A DNA stretch of 64,000 nt from Variovorax paradoxus. GTDB lineage: Bacteria; Pseudomonadota; Gammaproteobacteria; Burkholderiales; Burkholderiaceae_C. Shown here piece after piece: positions 1 to 10,086 of this stretch; positions within the stretch are counted from its first letter, which is position 1; each line of letters opens with the position of its first letter. Where the stretch lies: positions 4,452,501 through 4,516,500 of the forward strand of contig NZ_JAUSXL010000002.1 of NCBI RefSeq assembly GCF_030815975.1, read 5' to 3'. The position numbers and the translations under genes are program-made. Below the pieces are notes generated by a model, which saw only the letters and a program-made list of their open reading frames with translations, was not told the DNA's origin and made no database searches.

Positions 1-1274
1 TCACGCTGACCCTGCCGGTCGGCACCATCCAGTCCGAAGTCGATTCGCGCCTCAAGAAGCTCGCGCGCACCGTCAAGATGGATGGCTTCCGTCCCGGCAA
101 GGTGCCGATGAACGTCGTGGCCCAGCGTTATGGCTACTCGGTGCACTACGAGGTCATGAACGACAAGGTCGGCGAAGCGTTCTCGCAGGCCGCCAACGAG
201 GCCAAGCTGCGCGTGGCCGGCCAGCCCCGCATCACCGAGAAGGAAGAGTCGCCCGAAGGCCAGCTCGCCTTCGACGCCGTCTTCGAAGTGTTCCCCGAAG
301 TCAAGATCAACGACCTGTCGGGCGCCGAAGTCGAGAAGCTCTCGGCCGAAGTGGGCGACGACGCCATCGACAAGACGCTCGACATCCTGCGCAAGCAGCG
401 CCGCACCTTCGCCCAGCGCGCGCAAGACGCCGTCGCGCAGGACGACGACCGCGTGACGGTCGATTTCGAAGGCAAGATCGATGGCGAGCCCTTCCCGGGC
501 GGCAAGGCCGAAGACTTCCAGTTCATCGTCGGCGAAGGCCAGATGCTGAAGGAATTCGAAGACGCCGTGCGCGGCATGAAGGCCGGCGACAGCCGCACCT
601 TCCCGCTCTCGTTCCCGGCCGACTACCACGGCAAGGACGTGGCCGGCAAGCAGGCCGACTTCATGGTTACCGTGAAGAAGATCGAGGCCTCGCACCTGCC
701 CGAAGTCAACGAACAGCTCGCCAAGTCGCTCGGCATTGCCGAAGCCACGGTCGAGGGCCTGCGCGCCGACATCAAGAAGAACCTCGAGCGCGAAGTCAAG
801 TTCCGCCTGCTGGCGCGCAACAAGAACGCCGTGATGGACACCCTGGTGGCCAACGCCGAGCTCGACCTGCCCAACGCGAGCGTGCAGTCCGAAGTCAACC
901 GCATGGTCGAAGGCGCCCGCGCCGAACTCAAGCAGCGCGGCATCAAGGACGCCGACAAGGCACCCATTCCCGACGAAGTGTTCCGTCCCCAAGCCGAGCG
1001 CCGCGTGCGCCTGGGCCTGGTGGTGGCCGAGCTGGTGCGCGCCAACAACCTGCAGGCCAAGCCCGAGCAGATCAAGGCCCACATCGACGAGCTGGCCGCC
1101 AGCTACGAAAAGCCGGCCGACGTCGTGCGCTGGTATTTCAGCGACAACAACCGCCTGGCCGAAGTCGAAGCCGTGGTCATCGAGAACAACGTGACCGAAT
1201 TCGTGCTCGGCAAGGCCAAGGTCAACGAAAAGTCGGTGACGTTCGACGAGCTGATGGCGCAGCAGCAGGGCTGA
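1..1274 (+). CDS. tig: Trigger factor, 5'-truncated by window edge
   Basis: Ribosome-associated chaperone and peptidyl-prolyl isomerase that meets nascent chains at the exit tunnel. The reading frame is already open at base 3, so only the first residues lie outside the window. The ribosome-binding signature GFRPGKVP is visible near base 90, followed by the FKBP-like PPIase domain (about 450-690, with FEGKIDGEPFPGG and PADYHGKDVAGKQ) and the long helical C-terminal arms. It heads a tig-clpP-clpX-lon series, the usual order in many proteobacteria. A hairpin 80 bp after the stop may reduce read-through into clpP. The identity is secure. The true start is not visible. Confidence 0.97.
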   Translation, partial: TLTLPVGTIQSEVDSRLKKLARTVKMDGFRPGKVPMNVVAQRYGYSVHYEVMNDKVGEAFSQAANEAKLRVAGQPRITEKEESPEGQLAFDAVFEVFPEVKINDLSGAEVEKLSAEVGDDAIDKTLDILRKQRRTFAQRAQDAVAQDDDRVTVDFEGKIDGEPFPGGKAEDFQFIVGEGQMLKEFEDAVRGMKAGDSRTFPLSFPADYHGKDVAGKQADFMVTVKKIEASHLPEVNEQLAKSLGIAEATVEGLRADIKKNLEREVKFRLLARNKNAVMDTLVANAELDLPNASVQSEVNRMVEGARAELKQRGIKDADKAPIPDEVFRPQAERRVRLGLVVAELVRANNLQAKPEQIKAHIDELAASYEKPADVVRWYFSDNNRLAEVEAVVIENNVTEFVLGKAKVNEKSVTFDELMAQQQG

Positions 1275-1353
1275 GCGCCGGGCCGGCCGCCCCAAGCAAG
1301 CTCGCACCGCAGTGCGAAGCACGGAGGTAGTCCGGCCTGCCGCCCGCGACGCC

Positions 1354-1388
1354 AATGGGGCTTGTGCTTTGCGGCACGAGCCCCATTT
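1354..1388 (+). terminator. 14-bp hairpin between tig and clpP
   Basis: The arms 1354-1367 and 1374-1387 pair over 14 bp with one G-U pair and a 6-nt loop. Only three T residues follow (1386-1388), so this is a weak intrinsic terminator or an attenuator or mRNA-processing hairpin rather than a full stop. Confidence 0.55.
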
Positions 1389-1446
1389 CACTCAGGCGTA
1401 CAGTTAAATTCGAACAGCGAACGAACCCTTTCCGGAGAGCAAATCA

Positions 1447-2055
1447 ATGAGCGCACAGGAAATCACAGGCCTCGGCATGATCCCGATGGTCATCGAGCAG
1501 TCGGGCCGCGGCGAGCGGTCCTACGACATCTATTCGCGTCTCCTCAAGGAACGCATCATTTTCCTGGTGGGCGAGGTGAACGACCAGACCGCCAACCTCG
1601 TGGTGGCGCAGCTGCTGTTCCTCGAGAGCGAGAACCCGGACAAGGACATTTCGTTCTACATCAACTCCCCGGGCGGCAGCGTGAGCGCCGGCATGGCCAT
1701 CTACGACACCATGCAGTTCATCAAGCCCGACGTTTCCACCATGTGCATCGGCTTTGCGGCCAGCATGGGCGCCTTCCTGCTGGCGGCCGGCGAAAAGGGC
1801 AAGCGCTACTCGCTGCCCAATTCGAAGATCATGATCCACCAGGTGCTCGGCGGCGCGCGCGGCCAGGCCACGGACATCGAGATCCATGCCCGCGACATCC
1901 TGCGCACCAAGGACCAGATGAACCGCATCCTGGCCGAACGCACGGGCCAGCCGCTCGAAAAAGTCAAGTCGGACACCGAGCGCGACTATTTCCTCACGGC
2001 CGACGAGGCCAAGGAATACGGCCTGGTGGACCAGGTCATTGCGAAGCGCAGCTGA
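1447..2055 (+). CDS. clpP: ATP-dependent Clp protease proteolytic subunit
   Basis: Serine peptidase that forms the 14-mer degradation chamber and receives unfolded substrates from ClpX or ClpA in the cytoplasm. The protein is 202 aa, normal for the family. The catalytic triad is visible: Ser106 in GFAASMGA, His131 in MIHQ, Asp180 in ERDY. The start is chosen because GGAGAG lies 8 nt upstream (1434-1439). It sits 172 bp after tig and 121 bp before clpX. A hairpin lies on each side, so clpP may be partly uncoupled from both neighbours. Confidence 0.98.
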   Translation: MSAQEITGLGMIPMVIEQSGRGERSYDIYSRLLKERIIFLVGEVNDQTANLVVAQLLFLESENPDKDISFYINSPGGSVSAGMAIYDTMQFIKPDVSTMCIGFAASMGAFLLAAGEKGKRYSLPNSKIMIHQVLGGARGQATDIEIHARDILRTKDQMNRILAERTGQPLEKVKSDTERDYFLTADEAKEYGLVDQVIAKRS

Positions 2056-2103
2056 TCGGTTGAGCCCGTGCCGCGGCGCCGGCGGCGCCAAAAAGGCAAT
2101 TAC

Positions 2104-2138
2104 CGGCGTTTTCCACACGGGGAACGCCGTTTTTGTTT
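2104..2138 (+). terminator. Intrinsic terminator between clpP and clpX
   Basis: The arms 2104-2114 and 2119-2129 form an 11-bp stem (two G-U pairs) with an ACAC loop, followed by a T-rich tract at 2130-2138. This is a textbook Rho-independent terminator, only 38 bp upstream of the clpX start codon. Confidence 0.85.
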
Positions 2139-2176
2139 AGTTATCATTGTCCCCACCCCGTTACGAGGCACCGTCC

Positions 2177-3442
2177 ATGGCCGAAAAAAAAGGCTCTTCC
2201 AGCGAAAAAACGCTTTATTGCTCGTTCTGCGGCAAGAGCCAGCATGAGGTCAAGAAGCTGATCGCGGGCCCTTCGGTCTTCATCTGCGACGAGTGCATCG
2301 ATCTTTGCAACGAAATCATCCGCGACGAGCTCCCGGCCGGGGAAGAGGCGCGCGAGGCGCGCAGCGACCTGCCCACGCCGCTGGAAATCAAGACCAACCT
2401 CGACAACTACGTGATCGGCCAGGAGCCGGCCAAGCGCATGCTGTCGGTAGCGGTCTACAACCACTACAAGCGCCTGCGCCACAAGGAAAAGGCCAAGGGC
2501 GACGACGTCGAGCTCAGCAAGAGCAACATCCTCTTGATCGGGCCCACGGGCTCGGGCAAGACGCTGCTCGCGCAAACGCTCGCACGCATGCTCGACGTGC
2601 CCTTCGTGATGGCCGACGCCACCACGCTGACCGAAGCCGGCTACGTGGGCGAAGACGTCGAGAACATCATCCAGAAGCTGCTGCAGAGCTGCAACTACGA
2701 GGTCGAGCGGGCCCAGCGCGGCATCGTCTACATCGACGAGATCGACAAGATCTCGCGCAAGTCGGACAACCCGTCGATCACGCGCGACGTGTCGGGCGAG
2801 GGCGTGCAGCAGGCACTGCTCAAGCTCATCGAAGGCACCATGGCCAGCGTGCCGCCCCAGGGCGGGCGCAAGCATCCGAACCAGGATTTTCTGCAGATCG
2901 ACACGACCAACATCCTGTTCATCTGCGGTGGCGCCTTTGCCGGGCTCGAGAAGGTCATCGAGAACCGCACCGAGGCCTCGGGCATCGGCTTCGGTGCCAA
3001 GGTGAAGAGCAAGGCGCAGCGCAGCATCACCGAGGTGTTCCGCGAAGTCGAACCCGAAGACCTGATCAAGTTCGGCCTGATCCCCGAACTCGTGGGCCGC
3101 ATGCCCGTGGTGGCGTCGCTGGCCGAGCTCAGCGAAGACGCGCTGGTGCAGATCCTGACCGAGCCCAAGAACGCGGTGGTCAAGCAGTTCACCAAGCTGC
3201 TGCAGATGGAAGGCGTCGACCTCGAGATCCGGCCCGCTGCCCTCAAGGCCATTGCACGCAAGGCGCTCGCCCGCAAGACGGGCGCGCGTGGCCTCCGCTC
3301 GATCCTCGAGCAGTCGCTGATCGACACCATGTTCGAGCTCCCGAATGCCACCAACGTCGACAAGGTTGTGGTCGAGGAATCCACAATTGATGAAAACAAG
3401 CCGCCGCTGCTCGTGTACCGCGAAGCGGCCAAGAAGGCCTGA
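2177..3442 (+). CDS. clpX: ATP-dependent Clp protease ATP-binding subunit
   Basis: AAA+ unfoldase that recognises tagged or specific substrates and threads them into ClpP. The protein is 421 aa. The N-terminal zinc-binding domain has Cys15, Cys18, Cys37 and Cys40. Walker A is GPTGSGKT (122-129), the pore loop is GYVGED (155-160), Walker B is IVYIDEID, and SGIGFGA carries the IGF loop that docks on ClpP. The ATG at 2177 is preferred over an in-frame TTG at 2147: it gives the conserved MAEKKGSS N-terminus and has ACGAGG upstream. The clpP terminator ends just before it, and no complete promoter is obvious in the 38-bp gap. Confidence 0.98.
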   Translation: MAEKKGSSSEKTLYCSFCGKSQHEVKKLIAGPSVFICDECIDLCNEIIRDELPAGEEAREARSDLPTPLEIKTNLDNYVIGQEPAKRMLSVAVYNHYKRLRHKEKAKGDDVELSKSNILLIGPTGSGKTLLAQTLARMLDVPFVMADATTLTEAGYVGEDVENIIQKLLQSCNYEVERAQRGIVYIDEIDKISRKSDNPSITRDVSGEGVQQALLKLIEGTMASVPPQGGRKHPNQDFLQIDTTNILFICGGAFAGLEKVIENRTEASGIGFGAKVKSKAQRSITEVFREVEPEDLIKFGLIPELVGRMPVVASLAELSEDALVQILTEPKNAVVKQFTKLLQMEGVDLEIRPAALKAIARKALARKTGARGLRSILEQSLIDTMFELPNATNVDKVVVEESTIDENKPPLLVYREAAKKA

Positions 3443-3508
3443 GTGAACGCGGCGCCGGCTCTTTTCACCGAGGCGTCCGGCGCCTTCGACAAAGACCGGG
3501 TGCACGGG

Positions 3509-3536
3509 CTTGAAATGCCCCAACACCCATCCATCT
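3509..3536 (+). promoter_or_regulatory. Sigma-32-like heat-shock promoter upstream of lon
   Basis: CTTGAAA at 3509-3515 matches the sigma-32 -35 element exactly. After a 13-nt spacer, ATCCATCT at 3529-3536 matches six of eight positions of the -10 consensus CCCCATNT. It lies 26 bp before the lon start. Lon is a known sigma-32 target in E. coli. Assignment here rests on sequence match only. Confidence 0.65.
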
Positions 3537-3561
3537 TTGCCTGATCAATCAAAGGATATTC

Positions 3562-6003
<2,442 letters not shown>

Positions 6004-6013
6004 TCGGCAAGAC

Positions 6014-6043
6014 TTGCCGGGCCCCGAAAAAGTGTTCTATAAT
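6014..6043 (+). promoter_or_regulatory. Sigma-70 promoter of the tRNA-Gly gene
   Basis: TTGCCG (6014-6019) and a perfect TATAAT (6038-6043) are separated by 18 nt. The tRNA-Gly 5' end begins 15 nt after the -10 element. Confidence 0.75.
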
Positions 6044-6057
6044 TCGAGGCTCGAAAC

Positions 6058-6133
6058 GCGGGAATAGCTCAGTTGGTAGAGCGCAACCTTGCCAAGGTTG
6101 AGGTCGAGAGTTCGAGACTCTTTTCCCGCTCCA
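6058..6133 (+). tRNA. tRNA-Gly (GCC)
   Basis: A 76-nt cloverleaf. The acceptor stem GCGGGAA pairs with TTCCCGC, the anticodon loop contains GCC, the T-loop is TTCGAGA and the 3' end is an encoded CCA. It is preceded by its own promoter and followed by a terminator. Confidence 0.96.
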
Positions 6134-6140
6134 GTTTTGA

Positions 6141-6168
6141 AAAAGGGAAGCAGTGCTTCCCTTTTTTT
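6141..6168 (+). terminator. Intrinsic terminator after tRNA-Gly
   Basis: AAAAGGGAAGC (6141-6151) pairs with GCTTCCCTTTT through a 3-nt loop, and the T tract continues to 6168. It lies between tRNA-Gly and tRNA-Cys. Confidence 0.85.
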
Positions 6169-6197
6169 CGCGAGTTCGATTTCGTTTTCAGCAGCGT

Positions 6198-6271
6198 GGC
6201 GCGATAGCAAAGCGGTTATGCAACGGATTGCAAATCCGTCCAGCCCGGTTCGACTCCGGGTCGCGCCTCCA
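6198..6271 (+). tRNA. tRNA-Cys (GCA)
   Basis: A 74-nt cloverleaf. GGCGCGA pairs with TCGCGCC, the anticodon stem-loop GGATTGCAAATCC contains GCA, and the 3' CCA is encoded. It is flanked by terminator-like hairpins on both sides. Confidence 0.96.
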
Positions 6272-6310
6272 CCTCTCTGATCAAGTTCGATCCATCCTTC
6301 ATTGAAAAAA

Positions 6311-6350
6311 CGAGCCCCGCCAACCTGCGTTGCCGGGGCTCGGTTTCGTT
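6311..6350 (+). terminator. Intrinsic terminator after tRNA-Cys
   Basis: CGAGCCCCG (6311-6319) pairs with CGGGGCTCG (6334-6342). A T-rich stretch broken by C and G follows. Confidence 0.75.
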
Positions 6351-6377
6351 TGGGTTATCGTCGATGTTCAACCCGAG

Positions 6378-6469
6378 GCCCGGATGGTGAAATTGGTAGA
6401 CACATCGGACTTAAAATCCGCCGCTTCCTTAATCGGGGCATACGGGTTCGACCCCCGTTCCGGGCACCA
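6378..6469 (+). tRNA. tRNA-Leu (TAA)
   Basis: A 92-nt class II tRNA with a long variable arm. GCCCGGA pairs with TCCGGGC, the anticodon loop CTTAAAA contains TAA, the T-loop is TTCGACC and CCA is encoded. The next gene starts 22 bp later. Confidence 0.96.
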
Positions 6470-6491
6470 CACTTAGACAAGGGAGCACTTC

Positions 6492-7124
6492 ATGCCTCGT
6501 TACAACGCTCCATTTGAAATCCATGTGCACGGCGACGTGCCTTTGCGCTCCGACGTCGGCTTCGACCAGATCCAGGAGGCGCTCAAGCCGCTGTGGGCCT
6601 ATGCCGGCGCCAAGTCGCTGGCCGACGGCGCGACAAGCACCTACGAAGAAGAACCCGGCATCCGTTTCGAGCAGAAGGACCACATGCTCCAGATCTGCTG
6701 GACGGTGCCGGGCGACGAAGACTTTCGCCAGGCGCTCGACGAGATGTGCATGGCCCTGAACGAGCTGTCCGAGCGCGGTGCCGCCATCGAGGTCACCTTC
6801 TACGACACCGACTTCGACGAGGAAGAGGGCGACCCCGACGAAGAGTCGCGCGACGATTTCCTGATGCTGTTCGTCGGCCCCAACCCGGCCGCGATCATGC
6901 AGGTGCAGCGCGACCTGCTGGTGGAAGATGTCGTCAACCTGATGGAGCGCCACTTCGACGGCGCCGAACTCGGCGGCGTGGTGTCCGAGATCGACCGTCT
7001 GTTCAGCGACCGCTTCGATGCGCTCGTGAATTCGCTCGAGATCGGCAAGCGCCCGCGCGGCACCGGCGGCAGTGGCAGCGGCGGCGGGCATGGCGGCGGC
7101 CGCCGCCCGCGCCATCTGCACTGA
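6492..7124 (+). CDS. DUF6806-like conserved protein
   Basis: Soluble 210-aa protein of unknown function. It resembles a conserved protein of Comamonadaceae that I associate with DUF6806; this is from memory and was not searched. The body is acidic, with DFDEEEGDPDEESRDD near residues 110-127. It ends in a low-complexity Gly/Ser/His/Arg tail (from about residue 184) that could bind metal or nucleic acid. There is no signal peptide or membrane segment. GGGAGCA precedes the ATG by 6 nt. It starts 22 bp after tRNA-Leu and may be read from the tRNA promoter. Confidence 0.7.
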   Translation: MPRYNAPFEIHVHGDVPLRSDVGFDQIQEALKPLWAYAGAKSLADGATSTYEEEPGIRFEQKDHMLQICWTVPGDEDFRQALDEMCMALNELSERGAAIEVTFYDTDFDEEEGDPDEESRDDFLMLFVGPNPAAIMQVQRDLLVEDVVNLMERHFDGAELGGVVSEIDRLFSDRFDALVNSLEIGKRPRGTGGSGSGGGHGGGRRPRHLH

Positions 7125-7167
7125 CGCGGCCAGGCTTGCGCCCGGCGGCCGGTCGATCCATCGCCGA

Positions 7168-8469
7168 ATGGCGCTGTTCCCGTCTTCTGCCCTGAACGCC
7201 GGCGTGCGCAAGCGCGAGGTGTTCGGCTGGGCCATGTACGACTTTGCCAATTCGGGCTACACCACGGTCGTCATCACGGCCGTGTTTGCCGCCTATTTCG
7301 TGGGCGGCATCGCCAAGGGGGCGCCATGGGCCGCCTTCGCCTGGACCGCGGCGCTCAGCGCGTCCTATGCCGTTGTCATGCTCTCGATGCCTGCGATCGG
7401 CGCCTGGGCCGACCGGCGCGCCGCCAAGAAGCGCGTGCTGATCGCGGCGACGGTGGGCTGCGTGGTTGCCACGGCCGCGCTCGCCTTCACGCCGAGATTT
7501 GCCGGGTCCACGGGCGTTGCGGTCGCGATGGCGCTGATCATCGTCTCGAACACCTTCTATTCCTACGGCGAGTCGCTGACCAGCGCCTTCCTGCCCGAAC
7601 TCGCGACCGCCGAGGGCATGGGCAAGGTCAGCGGATGGGGCTGGAGTTTCGGCTACGTCGGCGGCATGCTAGCGCTCGGGCTGTGCCTGGCGTACGTGCT
7701 GTCGGCGCAGGCGAAGGGGCTGCCGGCGTCGCACTTCGTGCCTGTCACCATGCTGATCACGGCGGCCATCTACGGCGCAGCCGCCTGCGCCACCTTTGCT
7801 CTGCTGCCCGAGCGCGCGCAGCCCCGAACGGCCAGCAGCGCAGTGGGCGCGTGGCAGCAATTGCGCGCCACCTTCCGGCAGGCCCGCGCCCATCGCGATT
7901 TCATGCAACTGCTGGTCTGCACCGTCTGCTACCAGGGCGGCGTGGCGGTGGCTATCACGCTCGCGGCCATCTATGCCGAACAGGTCATCGGCTTCGTGGC
8001 GAGCGAGACCATGGTACTGATCTTCGTGCTCAACGTTGCGGCCGCGATCGGCGCCTTCGGCTTCGGCTATGTGCAGGACCGCATCGGCCACAAGATCTCG
8101 CTGGCCGTCACGCTGGTGGCGTGGATCGCGGTCTGCGTGATTGCCGCGATGGCGAGCACCAAGGGCACCTTCTGGTGGGCCGCCGCCATTGCAGGGCTCG
8201 CCATGGGCTCGAGCCAGTCGGCCGGCCGTGCGATGACGGGCTACCTGGCACCACCGCGGCAGCTTGCGGAATTCTTCGGGCTCTGGACCTTTGCCACGCG
8301 GCTCGCGAGCATCATCGGTCCGCTGATGTTCGGCGCCATCACGTGGGCCGCGGGCGGCAACCAGCGCATCGCCATTCTCTCGACCGCGGCGCTGTTCATC
8401 GCGGGGCTGCTGCTGTTGCTGCCCATCGACATGGCGCGCGGCAGGGCAGCCGCGCAGCGCAGCCCATGA
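7168..8469 (+). CDS. MFS transporter, UMF1/Atg22-like
   Basis: Inner-membrane transporter of about 434 aa with around twelve hydrophobic segments. The N-terminal stretch REVFGWAMYDFANSGYTT is the hallmark of the UMF1 (Atg22-like) branch of the major facilitator superfamily. A conserved loop with DRRAAKKR follows the second helix pair, and the central loop is short. The substrate is unknown. The ATG at 7168 is chosen because homologues begin shortly before the RKREVFGWA motif. A longer frame upstream would be Ala-rich and overlap the previous gene. No strong ribosome-binding site is seen. It ends 10 bp before a convergent minus-strand gene. Confidence 0.85.
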   Translation: MALFPSSALNAGVRKREVFGWAMYDFANSGYTTVVITAVFAAYFVGGIAKGAPWAAFAWTAALSASYAVVMLSMPAIGAWADRRAAKKRVLIAATVGCVVATAALAFTPRFAGSTGVAVAMALIIVSNTFYSYGESLTSAFLPELATAEGMGKVSGWGWSFGYVGGMLALGLCLAYVLSAQAKGLPASHFVPVTMLITAAIYGAAACATFALLPERAQPRTASSAVGAWQQLRATFRQARAHRDFMQLLVCTVCYQGGVAVAITLAAIYAEQVIGFVASETMVLIFVLNVAAAIGAFGFGYVQDRIGHKISLAVTLVAWIAVCVIAAMASTKGTFWWAAAIAGLAMGSSQSAGRAMTGYLAPPRQLAEFFGLWTFATRLASIIGPLMFGAITWAAGGNQRIAILSTAALFIAGLLLLLPIDMARGRAAAQRSP

Positions 8470-8479
8470 GGCGCGCGGT

Positions 8480-9262
8480 TCAGGGCAACTGCTGCCGCAG
8501 CGACTTCGGTACCCGGTAGCGCTCGCCGTCGTAGCGCAGCATCACGGCATTGAAGCGCGCGGGCATGGCCTTTTCGGTGCAGCCCTGGTCTTCCTGCATC
8601 TGCGCGCGGCTTTGCACCAGCGTGCGCGAGAGCTGCAGATCGGCGTAGCCATTGCTCGTCGATTTGCCGACCGAAAGCATCGTGCGAAGCTGCTCGGAGC
8701 GGCCGGTGCAGGTGCTGTCCCATTCGCCGCTGTCGTGGTCGAGCTCGACCTCCTGCAGCACCTGGCGCAGCTTGCTGCCGTGGTGCACGTAGAGGCGGAT
8801 GGTTTCGCTCGCGGCCTTGCTGCCCGGCGCCGTGCCCCGGTAGCGCACGCGCAGCCCGAAGGCGCGCGTGTCGGGCGACAGCACATAGCGCGAGGTGTCG
8901 ATCCGGATGTCCTGGATGGCGGTCGCGCTGTCTTCGTCGAGCGCCTCGGGCTGGAAGATGCGGCCGATCACCGTGTCGCGCTCGGTGTTGCCGTTGTCGG
9001 GCCGCTGGATCAGCAGCAGCTCCAGGTCGAAGACCTTGGCGCCCGTGCTGCTGGTTTCGCGTGGCACGGGCAGCACCACGATGCTGCGCCCCGGAAAGGC
9101 AGGCCAAAGCTTGCACGCGGCCAGGCGCTCGTCGAGCAGGCGCTTCGGATACAGCTTGGCGTGCATGCGCTCGGCAAGGCCGCTCTCGCAGGCCGCATGG
9201 CTCAGGCTCGCTGCCGAGAGACAGAGCAGGAGCAGGGCCCGGCGCAAAAGAAGAAGACGCAT
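8480..9262 (-). CDS. Uncharacterised periplasmic protein
   Basis: A 260-aa protein that I cannot assign. It begins with a clear Sec signal peptide (MRLLLLRRALLLLCLSAASLSHA, cleavage likely after residue 23), and the mature part contains four Cys residues, suggesting disulfides. The middle (about 95-200) looks beta-rich, and the C-terminus holds FNAVMLRYDGERYRVP, reminiscent of small periplasmic proteins described only as hypothetical. It starts 14 bp after murI on the same strand, so it is probably the third gene of a fumA-murI unit. No function is claimed. Confidence 0.7.
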   Translation of the reverse strand: MRLLLLRRALLLLCLSAASLSHAACESGLAERMHAKLYPKRLLDERLAACKLWPAFPGRSIVVLPVPRETSSTGAKVFDLELLLIQRPDNGNTERDTVIGRIFQPEALDEDSATAIQDIRIDTSRYVLSPDTRAFGLRVRYRGTAPGSKAASETIRLYVHHGSKLRQVLQEVELDHDSGEWDSTCTGRSEQLRTMLSVGKSTSNGYADLQLSRTLVQSRAQMQEDQGCTEKAMPARFNAVMLRYDGERYRVPKSLRQQLP

Positions 9263-9276
9263 GTGGTCGGTCGGCT

Positions 9277-10086
9277 TCAGGCGGCGGTTGCGGCAGGCGC
9301 CGAAGTACCTTGCGGCTGTTGCAGCCAGTGCGCCGCGGCGGCTTCGAGCACGGCAGGGTCGCCGCTGCCTTGCAGGACCAGCCCGCCTTCGCCGCTTTGT
9401 GCGAGGCGGCCGAGCGAAGCCAGCACGCGCCGGGTCTGCTGCGCGACCGGCGCGCCGGTGTCGATGAAGCGCAGCGCCGGTGGCGCATGGCGCTGCAGTT
9501 CACTCTTCACGAGCGGATAGTGCGTGCAGCCGAGCACCACGGTATCGACTGCGCCCGGCGCGTCGCCGAAAGGACCGGCTTCGGCCATGTAGCGGGCGCA
9601 GAGTTCCGCGATGGCCGCGGTGTCGACGCCCTCGATCGCCTTCACGAGTCCGTCGCAGGGCACGGCACGGACATTCACAGATCCTGCGAAAGAGTCGCGC
9701 AGGGCCGCGTACTTGGCACTGGCCAGTGTCCCGCGCGTGGCCATCACCGAAATGTGGCCGGTGCGGCTCGCCGCCACGGCGGGCTTGAGCGCAGGCTCCA
9801 GGCCCACGATGGGCAAGGCCGGATGCTCGGCACGCAGCAGGTGAATCGCCGCCGTCGTCGCGGTGTTGCAGGCCACCACCAGCGCCTTGATGCCGTGCTC
9901 GGCAATCAATTGCCCTGCCACCTTGCGCGAGCGCTCGATCACGTACGCATCGCCGCGCTCGCCATACGGTGCGAAAGCGGTGTCGGCAAAGTACACGAAG
10001 CGCTCGTGCGGCAGCTCGGCGCGCAGCGCGGCCAGCACGCTGAGCCCGCCGACGCCGCTGTCGAAGACGCCGACCGGATTGTTCAA
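9277..10086 (-). CDS. murI: Glutamate racemase
   Basis: Converts L-glutamate to D-glutamate for peptidoglycan precursors in the cytoplasm. Motifs are FDSGVGGLSV at the N-terminus, ACNTAT around the first catalytic Cys and LGCTHYP around the second. The start is set at the TTG at 10086, which gives the family N-terminus LNNPVGVFDSGVGG and a 269-aa product. No in-frame ATG exists nearby, and an upstream GTG at 10140 would add 18 unconserved residues. The TTG overlaps the fumA stop (TTGA), suggesting translational coupling. A short Ala/Gln-rich C-terminal tail follows the conserved domain. Confidence 0.93.
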   Translation of the reverse strand: MNNPVGVFDSGVGGLSVLAALRAELPHERFVYFADTAFAPYGERGDAYVIERSRKVAGQLIAEHGIKALVVACNTATTAAIHLLRAEHPALPIVGLEPALKPAVAASRTGHISVMATRGTLASAKYAALRDSFAGSVNVRAVPCDGLVKAIEGVDTAAIAELCARYMAEAGPFGDAPGAVDTVVLGCTHYPLVKSELQRHAPPALRFIDTGAPVAQQTRRVLASLGRLAQSGEGGLVLQGSGDPAVLEAAAAHWLQQPQGTSAPAATAA

